Of a DNA stretch of 64,000 bases, positions 52,555 through 61,493 are shown in pieces; position 1 is the first letter of the stretch; every line of letters begins with the position of its first letter. The translations under genes were made by a program, and so were the position numbers. Source of the DNA: Paracoccus benzoatiresistens (GTDB lineage Bacteria; Pseudomonadota; Alphaproteobacteria; Rhodobacterales; Rhodobacteraceae); the NCBI RefSeq assembly GCF_026913015.1, contig NZ_JAPTYD010000001.1:248001-312000 (forward strand), in the 5' to 3' direction. Below the pieces are notes generated by a model that was not told the origin of the DNA, ran no database searches, and was given only the letters and a program-made list of their open reading frames with translations.

Positions 52555-52908
52555 TCAACGCTGGTTGGCTTCCAGCATCATGCGCAGCATCCGCTCCTCG
52601 GATTCCTCGTCGGCGGGCTTGGGCCGGTCGATCTCGGCGCCCAGCAGCAGGGCCATCGCGTCTTCCTCGGGCTCATCGACCTCGATCTGGGTCTGGGTCG
52701 ATTCGATCATGCGTTCGCGCAGCTCGTCCACGGGCTGCGTTTCCTCGGCGATCTCGCGAAGGGCGACCACCGGGTTCTTGTCGTTGTCGCGGTCAACCGT
52801 GGGCGGGCTGCCTGCCGTGATCTCACGCGCGCGATGCGAGGCCAGCATCACCAGATCAAAGCGGTTCGGGACCTTGTCGACGCAGTCTTCAACCGTTACG
52901 CGGGCCAT
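52555..52908 (-). CDS. rpoZ: RNA polymerase omega subunit RpoZ
   Basis: A 117-residue omega subunit that helps assemble RNA polymerase and, in other bacteria, forms part of the ppGpp site. The conserved region is residues 1-60 ([20 protein letters not shown], then ASHRAREI and [11 protein letters not shown]). The acidic C-terminal tail of about 50 residues is longer than in E. coli and typical of Rhodobacterales. It precedes rel. Confidence 0.95.
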   Translation of the reverse strand: MARVTVEDCVDKVPNRFDLVMLASHRAREITAGSPPTVDRDNDKNPVVALREIAEETQPVDELRERMIESTQTQIEVDEPEEDAMALLLGAEIDRPKPADEESEERMLRMMLEANQR

Positions 52909-52954
52909 GTCTCACCTGTGCAGTTGCGAATCGGATATCCGGGGCGAAACCGAG

Positions 52955-52983
52955 GTTCTGGACGCCAGATGCGGAATTGTCAA
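52955..52983 (-). promoter_or_regulatory. Putative rpoZ-rel promoter
   Basis: A perfect -35 TTGACA (52978-52983, minus strand) overlaps the folK stop region; after 17 bp the -10 is a weak CAGAAC (52955-52960). The leader to rpoZ would be about 40 nt. Confidence 0.35.
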
Positions 52984-53579
52984 GCATGGGTCATGCCGCT
53001 GCCGGACGCAAGCGGTGTCATCCCCGAAAGGGCCTCGGGGCCAAGTTCCGCCAGCATCCGCGACACGGGCTTGCCGGTCAAGGGGTGGCGCCAGCCGGGC
53101 GCGATCTCGGCCAAGGGGGCCAGCACGAAGCCCCGGTCCTGCAGCCGGGGATGGGGCAGGATCAGGCGATCGGGCGCCTCGACCCGCTGGCGCGCCAGCG
53201 GCAGGCCGATCCAGCGGCGCAGCGTTTGCGGGTCGGGCAGGATCAGGTCGTCCATCGCGATCAGGTCCAGATCCAGCACCCGCGCCGACCAGCGGCCGGT
53301 GCCGCGGTCGCGGCCGAAGCGCGCCTCGATCCCGTGCAGGCGGTCCAGCAGGGCAGGCGCCGGCAGATTTGTGCGGGCTGTCGCGGCCGCATTGGCGTAG
53401 TCCGGCCCAGATCCCGGCGGAAAGGCCGGCGTACGCCAGATGCGGCTGGTCGATTCTATTGAAATATCCGGCTGTTCATGCAGAATCACCAGCGCATCGC
53501 ATAGCGCCTGGACTGCGTTGCCCGCGCCGGACGGCAGATTCGCGCCTAGGGCAACAATACAGAAAGACAAGTTTTCCAT
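52980..53579 (-). CDS. folK: 6-hydroxymethyl-7,8-dihydropterin pyrophosphokinase FolK
   Basis: A 199-residue pyrophosphokinase of folate biosynthesis. The N-terminal VALGANLPSG, RIWRTPAFPPGSGPDYANAA, the signature ARVLDLDLIAMDDL and LPHPRLQDRGFVLAPLAEI are all HPPK blocks. It is divergent from the NYN gene with a 104-bp gap, and is followed by rpoZ-rel. folP is not adjacent. Confidence 0.93.
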   Translation of the reverse strand: MENLSFCIVALGANLPSGAGNAVQALCDALVILHEQPDISIESTSRIWRTPAFPPGSGPDYANAAATARTNLPAPALLDRLHGIEARFGRDRGTGRWSARVLDLDLIAMDDLILPDPQTLRRWIGLPLARQRVEAPDRLILPHPRLQDRGFVLAPLAEIAPGWRHPLTGKPVSRMLAELGPEALSGMTPLASGSGMTHA

Positions 53580-53683
53580 AGGCTTCTGTTCGTTCTATGA
53601 AGGCTTTGTAGCTTGACCGATGGCGCCGACTTCGTCGGGCAGGTCCGTGTCTTGAACGAGCAGTCCCATTGAAGGCAACCATA

Positions 53684-54256
53684 ATGTTCTACAAGGATGA
53701 TCGCCTAGCGATCTTCATCGACGGAGCCAATCTCTATGCCTCGGCCAAGGCATTGGGATTCGACATCGACTACAAGCTGCTGCGGCAGGAATTCGATCGT
53801 CGCGGCAAGCTGATGCGGGCCTACTACTATACCGCCTTGATGGAGGGAGAGGATTACTCCCCGATTCGCCCGCTGGTCGACTGGCTGCACTACAACGGCT
53901 ATTGCGTGGTGACGAAGCCCGCCAAGGAATACACCGACACGTTGGGCCGCCGGAAGGTCAAGGGCAACATGGATATCGAGCTGACCATCGACGCCATGCA
54001 GCTTGCCCCCCGGCTGGACCATGCCGTGCTGTTTTCCGGGGACGGGGACTTCCGCCCGCTGATCGAGGCCCTGCAGCGCCAGGGGGTGCGCGTCTCGGTC
54101 GTCTCGACCATCCGCAGCCAGCCGCCAATGATCGCGGACGACCTGCGCAGGCAGGCCGACAATTTCATCGAACTGGATGCGCTGCGGGACATCGTCGGGC
54201 GCCCCCCGCGTGAAAGCGTCGGCGGCGGCGGCGGCAGCGCCTCCAGCGAGGGATAG
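53684..54256 (+). CDS. NYN-domain (LabA/DUF88) putative ribonuclease
   Basis: A 190-residue NYN/PIN-like protein. The metal-binding Asp residues are in LAIFIDGANLYASAK (D13), GNMDIELTIDAMQL and AVLFSGDGDFRPLIEALQ, the signature of LabA-like proteins. A Gly/Ser-rich C-terminal tail (about 175-190) is likely disordered. ATG at 53684 is chosen as the first Met of the conserved domain; an upstream TTG would add five residues. RNA processing is inferred. Confidence 0.88.
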   Translation: MFYKDDRLAIFIDGANLYASAKALGFDIDYKLLRQEFDRRGKLMRAYYYTALMEGEDYSPIRPLVDWLHYNGYCVVTKPAKEYTDTLGRRKVKGNMDIELTIDAMQLAPRLDHAVLFSGDGDFRPLIEALQRQGVRVSVVSTIRSQPPMIADDLRRQADNFIELDALRDIVGRPPRESVGGGGGSASSEG

Positions 54257-54412
54257 AAGCCGGACGGCACCACAGAGCGGTCAGCATGCCGGCACCTGCC
54301 AGAAGGGCCGGTCATTCCGCGGATGGCGCGCCTTGGTCACGCTGGGCAGCGCCTTCGCCGGGTGCGGGTCATGCCAGACCCAAGTCGTCGTATTTTACCC
54401 CACTTGCGGTCC

Positions 54413-54454
54413 CCTGTGGTGATGATCCGGGGCACCCGGCGTCGCCACCACAGG
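54413..54454. terminator. Long inverted repeat downstream of pyrG
   Basis: CCTGTGGTG (54413-54421) pairs with CACCACAGG (54446-54454), enclosing an inner CCGGG/CCCGG stem. It lies 21 nt past the pyrG stop and could end that transcript and any from the left. No T-tract. Confidence 0.45.
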
Positions 54455-54474
54455 AAAAGCAAGAAGAACCTGGC

Positions 54475-56118
54475 CTAGACCAGGCGCCCTTCCTCCATCG
54501 CCGCCCTGACGAAGCCCGCGAACAGCGGCGCAGGCTCGAAGGGCTTCGACTTCAGTTCGGGATGGGACTGCACGCCGATGAACCAGGGGTGGTCGCGGTA
54601 TTCGATCACCTCGGGCAGCTTGCCGTCGGGCGACATGCCCGAAAAGCACAGGCCCGCCTGTTCCAGCTGCTCGCGATAGGTGGCGTCCACCTCGTAGCGG
54701 TGGCGGTGGCGATCCTCGATCTCGGTCGCGCCGCCATAAACTTCGCTGATCTTCGAATCGGGCGTCAGGATGGCGGTATAGGCGCCCAGCCGCATGGTGC
54801 CCCCCTTGTCGTCGGTGACCTTGCGCTGCACCGTATAATTGCCCTGCACCCATTCCTTCAGGTGATAGACAACCGGCGTGAAGCGGGTCTTGCCGGCCTC
54901 GTGGTCGAATTCCTCGGACCCCGCGTCGGGCATTCCGGCCAGGTTGCGCGCGGCCTCGATCACGGCCATCTGCATCCCCAGGCAGATGCCCAGGTAGGGC
55001 ACCTTCTTTTCGCGGGCATAGCGGGCGGCGGCCAGCATCCCCTCGGTCCCGCGTTCGCCGAAGCCGCCGGGCACGATGATGCCGTGGTATCCGTCCAGCA
55101 GATGCGCGCCTTCGCCTTCCAGCTTCTCGCTGTCCACCCAGTCGGCCTTGACGCGGACGCGGTTGGCCATGCCGCCATGGGTCAGCGCCTCGGCGATGGA
55201 TTTGTAGGCGTCCTCAAGCTGGGTGTACTTGCCCACCACGGCGATGTTCACCTGGCCTTCGGCGTTCTCCAGCCGGTCCATCACGTCTTCCCATTTCGAC
55301 AGGTCGGGACGCGGGGCGGGGCTGATGGCGAAGGCGTCCAGCACGGCGCGGTCCAGTCCCGCGCGGTGATAGGCCAAGGGCGCCTCGTAGATCGTCTTCA
55401 GGTCATAGGCGGGGATCACGGCGTCGGGGCGGACGTTGCAGAACAGCGCGATCTTGGCGCGTTCCTTTTCGGGGATCGGATGTTCGCTGCGGCAGACCAG
55501 CACGTCGGGGGCAAGGCCGATCGACTGCAGTTCCTTGACGCTGTGCTGGGTCGGCTTGGTCTTCAGCTCTCCGCTTGCGGCCAGATAGGGCAGCAGCGTC
55601 AGGTGCATCAGGATGCACTGGCCGCGGGGGCGTTCGTGGATGAACTGGCGGATCGCCTCGAAGAAGGGCAGGCCCTCGATGTCGCCCACCGTGCCGCCGA
55701 TCTCGCACAGCATGAAATCGACCTCGTCCTCGCCCACGGCCAGGAAGTCCTTGATCTCGTTGGTGACGTGCGGGATGACCTGGATTGTCTTGCCCAGGTA
55801 TTCGCCCCGGCGTTCCTTTTCCAGCACGTTGGAATAGATGCGGCCCGAAGAGACGCTGTCGGTGCGGCGCGCGGCAACGCCGGTGAAGCGTTCGTAATGG
55901 CCCAGGTCCAGGTCGGTCTCGGCGCCGTCGTCGGTGACGAAGACCTCGCCATGCTCGAAGGGGCTCATCGTGCCGGGATCGACGTTCAGGTAAGGGTCCA
56001 GCTTGCGCAGGCGCACGGTAAAGCCGCGGGCCTGCAGCAGCGCGCCCAGTGCCGCCGAGGCCAGGCCCTTGCCAAGCGAGGACACGACGCCGCCGGTGAT
56101 GAAGATGTAACGCGCCAT
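54475..56118 (-). CDS. pyrG: CTP synthase PyrG
   Basis: A 547-residue enzyme converting UTP, ATP and glutamine to CTP. The synthase domain begins [20 protein letters not shown] (P-loop) and has [15 protein letters not shown]. The glutamine amidotransferase domain (about residues 295-547) has the catalytic Cys in [14 protein letters not shown] and the His/Glu pair in [13 protein letters not shown]. Length and motifs are standard. Its leader RNA can fold so that the Shine-Dalgarno is paired (56122-56186). Confidence 0.97.
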   Translation of the reverse strand: MARYIFITGGVVSSLGKGLASAALGALLQARGFTVRLRKLDPYLNVDPGTMSPFEHGEVFVTDDGAETDLDLGHYERFTGVAARRTDSVSSGRIYSNVLEKERRGEYLGKTIQVIPHVTNEIKDFLAVGEDEVDFMLCEIGGTVGDIEGLPFFEAIRQFIHERPRGQCILMHLTLLPYLAASGELKTKPTQHSVKELQSIGLAPDVLVCRSEHPIPEKERAKIALFCNVRPDAVIPAYDLKTIYEAPLAYHRAGLDRAVLDAFAISPAPRPDLSKWEDVMDRLENAEGQVNIAVVGKYTQLEDAYKSIAEALTHGGMANRVRVKADWVDSEKLEGEGAHLLDGYHGIIVPGGFGERGTEGMLAAARYAREKKVPYLGICLGMQMAVIEAARNLAGMPDAGSEEFDHEAGKTRFTPVVYHLKEWVQGNYTVQRKVTDDKGGTMRLGAYTAILTPDSKISEVYGGATEIEDRHRHRYEVDATYREQLEQAGLCFSGMSPDGKLPEVIEYRDHPWFIGVQSHPELKSKPFEPAPLFAGFVRAAMEEGRLV

Positions 56119-56121
56119 GAA

Positions 56122-56186
56122 GGCCCCCGTGATTTCGCAAATTCTGAATGGTTGCGGGTCGCGCTGCGACCAGCATCACGGGAGCC
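56122..56186 (-). promoter_or_regulatory. Structured pyrG leader sequestering the Shine-Dalgarno
   Basis: On the minus strand, GGCTCCCGTGAT (56186-56175) pairs with ATCACGGGGGCC (56133-56122) as a 12-bp helix with one G-U wobble; 9 bp remain if transcription starts at 56183. It encloses a 6-bp hairpin GGTCGC/GCGACC (56157-56171). The 3' strand contains the only Shine-Dalgarno-like run (GGGGG), 7 nt before the ATG. The helix begins at the predicted transcription start. Confidence 0.45.
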
Positions 56187-56188
56187 AA

Positions 56189-56217
56189 GATATAGCCGAT
56201 TCGCCCCGTGGCCGCAA
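56189..56217 (-). promoter_or_regulatory. Putative pyrG promoter
   Basis: On the minus strand, TTGCGG (56212-56217), 17-bp spacer, TATATC (56189-56194). The transcript should start near 56183, giving a leader of about 65 nt that is almost wholly structured. The -35 is identical to that of the ileS promoter candidate. Confidence 0.5.
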
Positions 56218-56271
56218 TGGACCGCAAGTTGATGTGGGGGCAGCTTCAGCCGCCCCTAGCTGTGGTGTGAC

Positions 56272-56745
56272 TCAGTTCGCCGGTGCCGGCGTCGAGGGTG
56301 CTGCCGGTGCTTCGGCCGCGGGCGGGGTCGCCGGTTCCGCAGCCGGTGCGGGCTGGGCCGCGGGTGCATCCGTCGCCGCTTCCGGCGCGGGCGGGGTCAG
56401 CGGATCGCCGGCCGCTCCGGTCGAGGGCGGCGGAACATAGGCCGGAACCTGGGGCAAGGTTGAATCCTGCTGCTGCTGGCCTGCGGGTACGCCCAGCTGG
56501 TCCATGATCGAGCTGCTCGACACCTGCCGCGCGGCGATGATGGTCAGCGCGATCGAGGTCACGAACAGCGCGATGCCGAAGATCCAGGTCAGCCGGGTCA
56601 GCGCATTGGCCGCCTGGCGGCCGGTCATCACGCCGCCACCGCCGCCGCCCATGCCAAGCCCGCCACCCTCGGACCGTTGCAGAAGCACGACCCCGGTCAG
56701 CAGAACCGCGAGGATCAGATGGATGGTCAGGACGACGTTTTCCAC
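56272..56745 (-). CDS. secG: Preprotein translocase subunit SecG with extended Pro/Ala tail
   Basis: A 157-residue SecG. The conserved part is residues 1-75: a first membrane helix, QRSEGGGLGMGGGGGG, NALTRLTWIFGIALFVTSIA. About 80 residues of Pro/Ala-rich low-complexity tail follow, common in Rhodobacterales but absent in E. coli. Translation starts at GTG (56745). It lies upstream of pyrG, though each appears to have a promoter. Confidence 0.93.
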   Translation of the reverse strand: MENVVLTIHLILAVLLTGVVLLQRSEGGGLGMGGGGGGVMTGRQAANALTRLTWIFGIALFVTSIALTIIAARQVSSSSIMDQLGVPAGQQQQDSTLPQVPAYVPPPSTGAAGDPLTPPAPEAATDAPAAQPAPAAEPATPPAAEAPAAPSTPAPAN

Positions 56746-56775
56746 GGCTTTCGGCCTTTCACTTTCGGACGCGCC

Positions 56776-56804
56776 TATCTAGTCATCCGGGCCGATGATG
56801 GCAA
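56776..56804 (-). promoter_or_regulatory. Putative secG promoter
   Basis: On the minus strand, TTGCCA (56799-56804), 17-bp spacer and TAGATA (56776-56781), 31 bp before the GTG start. A good match to the sigma-70 consensus for a GC-rich alphaproteobacterium. Confidence 0.48.
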
Positions 56805-56947
56805 GCAAGTGTGTCCATGGCCGCGACGATCCGTGGCCAGGATGCCGGGCGCTGCTTGCGGCGGCGGGGCGGGGCCGACGGGGCGATGGCCGCATTGTGA
56901 CGGGCTTCATGCTGGACGAAGCGGGGGCTTCGCGCTACCTCGGGGGC

Positions 56948-57904
56948 ATGGAACACAGCAAGCCCCCCCTGACGCTCTATCTGGCCGCGCCGCGCGGGTT
57001 CTGCGCGGGCGTGGACCGCGCCATCAAGATCGTGGAAATGGCGCTGCAGAAATGGGGCGCGCCGGTCTATGTCCGCCACGAGATCGTCCACAACAAGTTC
57101 GTCGTGGACTCACTGCGCGCGCAGGGCGCGGTCTTTGTCGAGGAGTTGGACGATTGCCCCGACGACCGGCCGGTGATCTTTTCCGCCCATGGCGTGCCCA
57201 AGGCCGTGCCGGCCGAGGCGCGTCGGCGCAACATGATCCATGTCGATGCGACCTGCCCGCTGGTCACCAAGGTCCATAACGAGGCCGCGCGCCATCATGC
57301 CGAGGGCTTGCAGATGGTGATGATCGGCCATGCCGGCCACCCCGAGGTGCTGGGCACCATGGGACAGCTGCCGGATGGCGAGGTGATCCTGGTCGAGACG
57401 GTCGAGGATGTGGCCCGCATCACGCCCCGCGATCCCGACCGGCTGGCCTTCATCACCCAGACCACCCTGTCGGTCGATGACACGGCCGATATCGTGGCGG
57501 CCTTGAGGACGCGCTTTCCGGGGATCGTCGGCCCGGCCCGGGAAGACATCTGCTATGCCACCACCAACCGCCAGGCGGCGGTCAAGGCGTTGGCGCCCAA
57601 GATCGACGCGCTTCTGGTGATCGGGGCGCCGAATTCGTCGAATTCGAAGCGCCTGGTCGAGGTCGGGCGGGCTGCGGGCTGTGCTTATTCGCAGCTGGTG
57701 ATGCGCGCCGACCAGATCGACTGGCGCGCCATCGAGGGCGCGCGCGCCGTGGGCATCACCGCCGGCGCCAGCGCCCCCGAGGTGCTGGTCAACGAGGTGA
57801 TCGACGCCTTCCGCACCCGCCATGACGTCACGGTCGAGATCGTCGAGACGGCGCAGGAGAATGTCGAATTCAAGGTGCCGCGCGTCTTGCGGGAAACCGC
57901 CTGA
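56948..57904 (+). CDS. ispH: 4-hydroxy-3-methylbut-2-enyl diphosphate reductase IspH
   Basis: A 318-residue iron-sulfur enzyme of the MEP isoprenoid pathway, making IPP and DMAPP. The three cluster Cys are in [12 protein letters not shown] (C19), [12 protein letters not shown] and [22 protein letters not shown] and [14 protein letters not shown] are further signatures. ATG at 56948 fits family length; upstream in-frame codons look non-coding. The stop is followed by a strong hairpin (57916-57933). Confidence 0.95.
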   Translation: MEHSKPPLTLYLAAPRGFCAGVDRAIKIVEMALQKWGAPVYVRHEIVHNKFVVDSLRAQGAVFVEELDDCPDDRPVIFSAHGVPKAVPAEARRRNMIHVDATCPLVTKVHNEAARHHAEGLQMVMIGHAGHPEVLGTMGQLPDGEVILVETVEDVARITPRDPDRLAFITQTTLSVDDTADIVAALRTRFPGIVGPAREDICYATTNRQAAVKALAPKIDALLVIGAPNSSNSKRLVEVGRAAGCAYSQLVMRADQIDWRAIEGARAVGITAGASAPEVLVNEVIDAFRTRHDVTVEIVETAQENVEFKVPRVLRETA

Positions 57905-57915
57905 GAGACGCCACA

Positions 57916-57933
57916 CCGGGGGCCAGCCCCCGG
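57916..57933 (+). terminator. Hairpin after ispH
   Basis: CCGGGGGC pairs with GCCCCCGG; with a realistic loop it is a 7-bp GC stem with 4-nt loop, 11 nt after the ispH stop. It is followed by the dispersed GGGATATT motif. Confidence 0.5.
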
Positions 57934-57957
57934 ACCCCCGGGATATTTGGACCAAAG
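57934..57957 (+). repeat. Dispersed intergenic motif GGGATATT...ACCAA, copy 2
   Basis: CCCGGGATATTTGGACCAAAG lies between the ispH hairpin and the GST start. It parallels copy 1 at 34574-34597 in sequence, in following a hairpin and in leading directly into a start codon that has no ordinary Shine-Dalgarno. Confidence 0.45.
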
Positions 57958-57961
57958 TGAG

Positions 57962-58564
57962 ATGATGCGGCTTTATTCCATGCCCTCGTCGGGCAACAGC
58001 TACAAGGTGCGGCTGCTTTTGGCGCTGCTGGGGCAGGTGGCCGAGGTGGTGGATTGCGAATACGGATCGGCCAACCTGGCCGAGGCCAAGCCGGTCCTGC
58101 CCTATGGCAAGGTGCCGGTTCTGGCTCTGGACGACGGGCGGGTGCTGGCCGAATCCGATGCGATCCTGTGGTATCTGGGCGAGGGGAGCGACTTCGTTCC
58201 TGCGGACCCGGTGGACCGCGCGCAGATGCTGGGCTGGATGTTCTGGGAACAATACAACCACGAGCCCGTCGTCGCCGTCCGTGCCGCCCTGCTGACCTAT
58301 CCCGACCGCGCGGCGCAGGCGACGCCCGAACGGCTGGCGGAGCTGCTGGACCGGGGCCATGCCGTGCTGCAGGTGATGGAGGATCGGCTGGCCGGGCGCG
58401 ACTGGCTGGTGGGCGATCGGGCCACGCTGGCCGACATCTGCCTTTATGCCTATACCCACACGGCGGGCGAACGCGGCGGCTTCGACATGGCGCGATATCC
58501 CGCTATCGGGCGCTGGCTGGATCGGGTGGCGGCGCTGCCGGGATATGTGGGGCTTGATGACTGA
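57962..58564 (+). CDS. Glutathione S-transferase family protein
   Basis: A 200-residue GST. The thioredoxin-like N-terminal domain has [20 protein letters not shown] with a candidate catalytic Ser/Tyr, [23 protein letters not shown] (cis-Pro and glutathione-binding Glu-Ser-Asp), and the C-terminal helical domain has [18 protein letters not shown] with the conserved Asp. The substrate is unknown. ATG 57962 or 57965 may be used. Its stop overlaps rnhA. Confidence 0.9.
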   Translation: MMRLYSMPSSGNSYKVRLLLALLGQVAEVVDCEYGSANLAEAKPVLPYGKVPVLALDDGRVLAESDAILWYLGEGSDFVPADPVDRAQMLGWMFWEQYNHEPVVAVRAALLTYPDRAAQATPERLAELLDRGHAVLQVMEDRLAGRDWLVGDRATLADICLYAYTHTAGERGGFDMARYPAIGRWLDRVAALPGYVGLDD

Positions 58565-59024
58565 TCTCTTTGCCTGGACCGACGGCGCCTGCAGCGGCAA
58601 TCCCGGCCCCGGCGGCTGGGGCGTGCTGATGCGCGCCATGGACGGCGACACCGTGGTCAAGGAACGCGAACTTGCCGGCGGCGAGGCGCTGACCACCAAC
58701 AACCGGATGGAACTGATGGCCGCGATCTCGGCGCTGGAGGTTCTGTCCCGGCCAAGCACGATCACCATCACCACCGACAGCGCCTATGTGAAGAACGGCG
58801 TGACCCAGTGGATCCACGGTTGGAAGCGCAATGGCTGGCGCACCGCTGACAGGAAGCCGGTCAAGAATGCCGAGCTGTGGCAGCGGCTGGACGAAGCGCA
58901 GCGCCGCCACACCGTCACCTGGGCCTGGATCAAGGGCCATGCAGGCCACCCCGAGAACGAACGCGCGGACGAACTGGCCCGAGGCGGCATGGCGCCCTTC
59001 AAGCCCGCGAAGGTCGCGGGGTGA
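58557..59024 (+). CDS. rnhA: Ribonuclease HI
   Basis: A 155-residue RNase HI that degrades RNA in RNA-DNA hybrids. Catalytic carboxylates are D9 ([15 protein letters not shown]), E52 (NNRMELMAA), D74 ([10 protein letters not shown]) and the C-terminal Asp in NERADELA, with the catalytic-loop His in [11 protein letters not shown] overlaps the end of the GST gene by 8 nt. Confidence 0.96.
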   Translation: MTDLFAWTDGACSGNPGPGGWGVLMRAMDGDTVVKERELAGGEALTTNNRMELMAAISALEVLSRPSTITITTDSAYVKNGVTQWIHGWKRNGWRTADRKPVKNAELWQRLDEAQRRHTVTWAWIKGHAGHPENERADELARGGMAPFKPAKVAG

Positions 59025-59668
59025 CCCCGGCGGCGCTGGTCCCGTGGCTGGACTACGCGAGCGTCCTGGTCTTTGCGCTGACCGGCGCCCTTGTCGCCAG
59101 CCGGGCGCAGCTGGATCTGGTGGGTTTCATCTTCTTCGCCACGCTGACCGGCATCGGCGGCGGCACGGTGCGCGACGTGATCCTGAACCGCGATCCGGTG
59201 TTCTGGGTGCAGCGGCCCGAGTTGATCCTGCTGACGGCCGGGGCGGCGGTGGTGGTGTTCTTCACCGCGCACCTGTTCGAAAGCCGCTATCGCCTGATCG
59301 TCTGGCTGGACGCCTTTGCCCTGGCCGTGGCCGTCCCCGCCGGTGTCGGCATTGCGCTGGAGGCCGGGGTCAGCCCGATCGTCGTGGTGGCCATGGGCGT
59401 CGTCACCGGCACTTTCGGCGGGCTGATCCGCGACGTGGTGGGCAACGAACTGCCCCTGGTGCTGAAGCAGGGCGAACTCTACGTCACCGCGACCTTTGGC
59501 GGCGCGGTGATCGGCGTGGCCCTGATCGGCCTGGGGATGCCCCGCCCGGTGGCGCTGATCTTCTGCGCGCTTGTGGTCATCGCCCTGCGCGCGGGCAGCC
59601 TGCTTCTGGGGTGGAGGCTGCCGACCTATCGCGCCCGTCCGCCCAGGACTGACGGGAACAACCGTTAG
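59021..59668 (+). CDS. TRIC/UPF0126 family cation channel protein
   Basis: A 215-residue membrane protein with about seven hydrophobic segments arranged as two repeats, each containing a conserved glycine motif: [20 protein letters not shown] and [20 protein letters not shown]. These match prokaryotic trimeric intracellular cation (TRIC) channels. Translation begins at GTG, overlapping the rnhA stop (GTGA). The stop overlaps that of the convergent hemoglobin gene. Confidence 0.9.
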   Translation: MTPAALVPWLDYASVLVFALTGALVASRAQLDLVGFIFFATLTGIGGGTVRDVILNRDPVFWVQRPELILLTAGAAVVVFFTAHLFESRYRLIVWLDAFALAVAVPAGVGIALEAGVSPIVVVAMGVVTGTFGGLIRDVVGNELPLVLKQGELYVTATFGGAVIGVALIGLGMPRPVALIFCALVVIALRAGSLLLGWRLPTYRARPPRTDGNNR

Positions 59669-60064
59669 CGCAGGACCGGCGGGCCGTCATGGGAGGGGCG
59701 GATGTTCTCGACCCCCATGCGCAGGCCCTGGCCGATGCGTTGCACCAGGGCCGACCAGGCGCGGGGAGGCCGGGGGCAGGGTGCGGCGCAGCGTTTCGTC
59801 GAATAGCGCCAGCCAGGCCGGGAAATGATCCGCGCGCACGTCGCCTGCCCGCATATGGGCGCGCATCGGGCTGCCGTCATAGCTGCCTTCATGAAGGATC
59901 GCGTTGCGCCAGAAGGCGGCGATCTTCGCCTCGTGCGCGGGCCAGTCGGCGATGTGACCCGCAAAGACCGGGCCCAGCACCTCGTGCCGGCGGACGGCGG
60001 CATAGAAGACGGCGACGACCCGGTCGATCTGATCGGCGGTGACATCGAAGCGGGGCGGGATCAT
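59665..60064 (-). pseudogene. Group III truncated hemoglobin, frameshifted
   Basis: The first about 100 residues ([69 protein letters not shown]) match cluster-3 truncated globins. The expected C-terminal part (RAWSALVQRIGQGLRMGVEN) is in another frame. The interval is 400 nt, one base more than 133 codons; removing one C from the run complementary to GGGG at 59763-59766 restores a 132-residue globin ending at the TAA shared with the convergent gene. GGAGG lies 8 nt before ATG 60064. A true frameshift and a sequencing error are equally possible. Confidence 0.8.
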
Positions 60065-60128
60065 GCCAAGAGCCTCCGGGTGGGCAGGACTCATGTGGCG
60101 CGGGCAAGGCCCGGGCGCAAGGCGCGGT

Positions 60129-60157
60129 TTGACGCAGGCGCCGCCCGCTGCTATTGC
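60129..60157 (+). promoter_or_regulatory. Putative queF promoter
   Basis: TTGACG (60129-60134), 17-bp spacer and TATTGC (60152-60157) lie 28 bp before the queF ATG. The leader would be about 20 nt, too short to hold a preQ1 riboswitch. Confidence 0.45.
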
Positions 60158-60184
60158 CCCGCGCCCCTGCACGAGGAAGGCCCC

Positions 60185-60646
60185 ATGTCCCATTACACCG
60201 ATGCGCTGACCCAGCTTGGCGCCACAACCGACCTGCCCGCCAGCCCCGAACAGGCGGTGCTGGAACGCGTGCCGAACCCGCAGGCGGGCGAGCTTTACGT
60301 CGTCCGCTTCACGCAGCCCGAATTCACCAGCCTCTGCCCGATCACGGGCCAGCCGGATTTCGCGCATCTGGTCATCGACTATGTTCCCGGCGACTGGCTG
60401 GTTGAATCCAAGTCGCTGAAGCTGTTCCTGGGCAGCTTCCGCAATCACGGCGCCTTTCACGAGGATTGCACCGTGGGCATCGGCAAGCGGCTGGTGGATG
60501 CGATCGCGCCGCAATGGCTGCGGATCGGCGGATACTGGTATCCGCGCGGCGGCATGCCCATCGACGTGTTCTGGCAGACCGGCGCAGCGCCCGCCGGGCT
60601 GTGGCTGCCGGATCAGGGCGTTGCGCCCTATCGCGGGCGGGGTTAG
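60185..60646 (+). CDS. queF: NADPH-dependent preQ0 reductase QueF (short type)
   Basis: A 153-residue 7-cyano-7-deazaguanine reductase for queuosine biosynthesis. The catalytic Cys51 and Asp58 lie in [13 protein letters not shown], and [20 protein letters not shown] is the QueF NADPH motif. This is the short, single-domain (YkvM-like) form. A GAGGAAGG Shine-Dalgarno precedes ATG 60185. Its stop overlaps that of the convergent membrane protein. Confidence 0.95.
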   Translation: MSHYTDALTQLGATTDLPASPEQAVLERVPNPQAGELYVVRFTQPEFTSLCPITGQPDFAHLVIDYVPGDWLVESKSLKLFLGSFRNHGAFHEDCTVGIGKRLVDAIAPQWLRIGGYWYPRGGMPIDVFWQTGAAPAGLWLPDQGVAPYRGRG

Positions 60647-61467
60647 CGCAGGTTGCGCCACAGCATCAGCAGCGCATCCGACAGGTCGCCTGCGCGGGCC
60701 AGCAGGTGTTCACGCTCGATCCCCGATGCGGGTTCGGCCCGGTCCAGACGCTCCAGCAGGCGCATGATGCGGCGGCGGTGCGTGCCCGCCCAAAGCTGCA
60801 CCGGATCGGCGATCAGCCCGGCGAAGGTCGTGACCAGCGATCCCATCACCGCCAGGGCAACGCCGGTCAGGACCACCTCCCATGAGGAAAGCTGGACCGG
60901 AAAGGCCCAGTACCAGGCGCGGCCCAGGGTGTTCCCCAGCAGGAAGTCATCGACCGCCGTCGCATGGGCGCGAATCTCGGCAAGGGGGCCGGCCAGCGAG
61001 ATGACGCCCGGCGTCGCGCGATTGAAGAGCAGCCAGCCCGAAGCCAGCACGATCAGCGATGTGGTGATCTCGGACACGGCGTTGCGCGTTTCGGCCAGGG
61101 CGGCGGCCTGATGGCGCACGGCATCAGGCGGGGCGTCGGGGCCGATGCCCTGGGCGTCCAGGTCGGCGATCAGGGCCAGCAGGTCGCGTTCGATCACCCG
61201 GCCCATGTCCGAGGGCAGGAAGACCCGCCGGGCGCCCAGCCACGCGCCCGCGCGTTTTGCCCCGAGCCGCGACAGCAGCCAGGCCAGCAGCCGCGTCAGC
61301 AGGAAGACCGGCGACAGCATCACGTTGACCGGCGCGCGCAGCAGATCCAGCCCAAGCGCCGCGCGGTGCAGGCGCAGGGTGCCGCGAAGCCCGTATCGCT
61401 TGCGGACAAAGCGCGAGACGGCGGCTTGGCGGCGGCTCAGGGCATCATCGGTCAGGGTTGCGGGCAC
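60643..61467 (-). CDS. Conserved membrane protein of unknown function
   Basis: A 274-residue protein. An Arg-rich N-terminus ([19 protein letters not shown]) precedes amphipathic or membrane segments near 45-75, 140-155 and 195-225 ([21 protein letters not shown]), and the C-terminus is charged and helical. I do not name a family with confidence. Translation appears to start at GTG (61467), which places its start inside the ileS promoter region. Confidence 0.72.
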   Translation of the reverse strand: MPATLTDDALSRRQAAVSRFVRKRYGLRGTLRLHRAALGLDLLRAPVNVMLSPVFLLTRLLAWLLSRLGAKRAGAWLGARRVFLPSDMGRVIERDLLALIADLDAQGIGPDAPPDAVRHQAAALAETRNAVSEITTSLIVLASGWLLFNRATPGVISLAGPLAEIRAHATAVDDFLLGNTLGRAWYWAFPVQLSSWEVVLTGVALAVMGSLVTTFAGLIADPVQLWAGTHRRRIMRLLERLDRAEPASGIEREHLLARAGDLSDALLMLWRNLR

Positions 61468-61486
61468 GCGGTCGGCTTTCTATAGA
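61458..61486 (+). promoter_or_regulatory. Putative ileS promoter
   Basis: TTGCGG (61458-61463), 17-bp spacer, TATAGA (61481-61486). The expected start point near 61493 coincides with the ATG of a short upstream ORF at 61494. Confidence 0.5.
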
Positions 61487-61493
61487 GGTCGGC

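Noticed and set aside
54286..56232. Rightward 648-codon frame opposite pyrG
   Set aside because: Antisense shadow of pyrG; the CTP synthase on the other strand has all catalytic motifs.
60095..60184. preQ1 riboswitch before queF
   Set aside because: The gap is short, lacks the A-rich tail and pseudoknot pattern, and the likely transcript start leaves only about 20 nt of leader.
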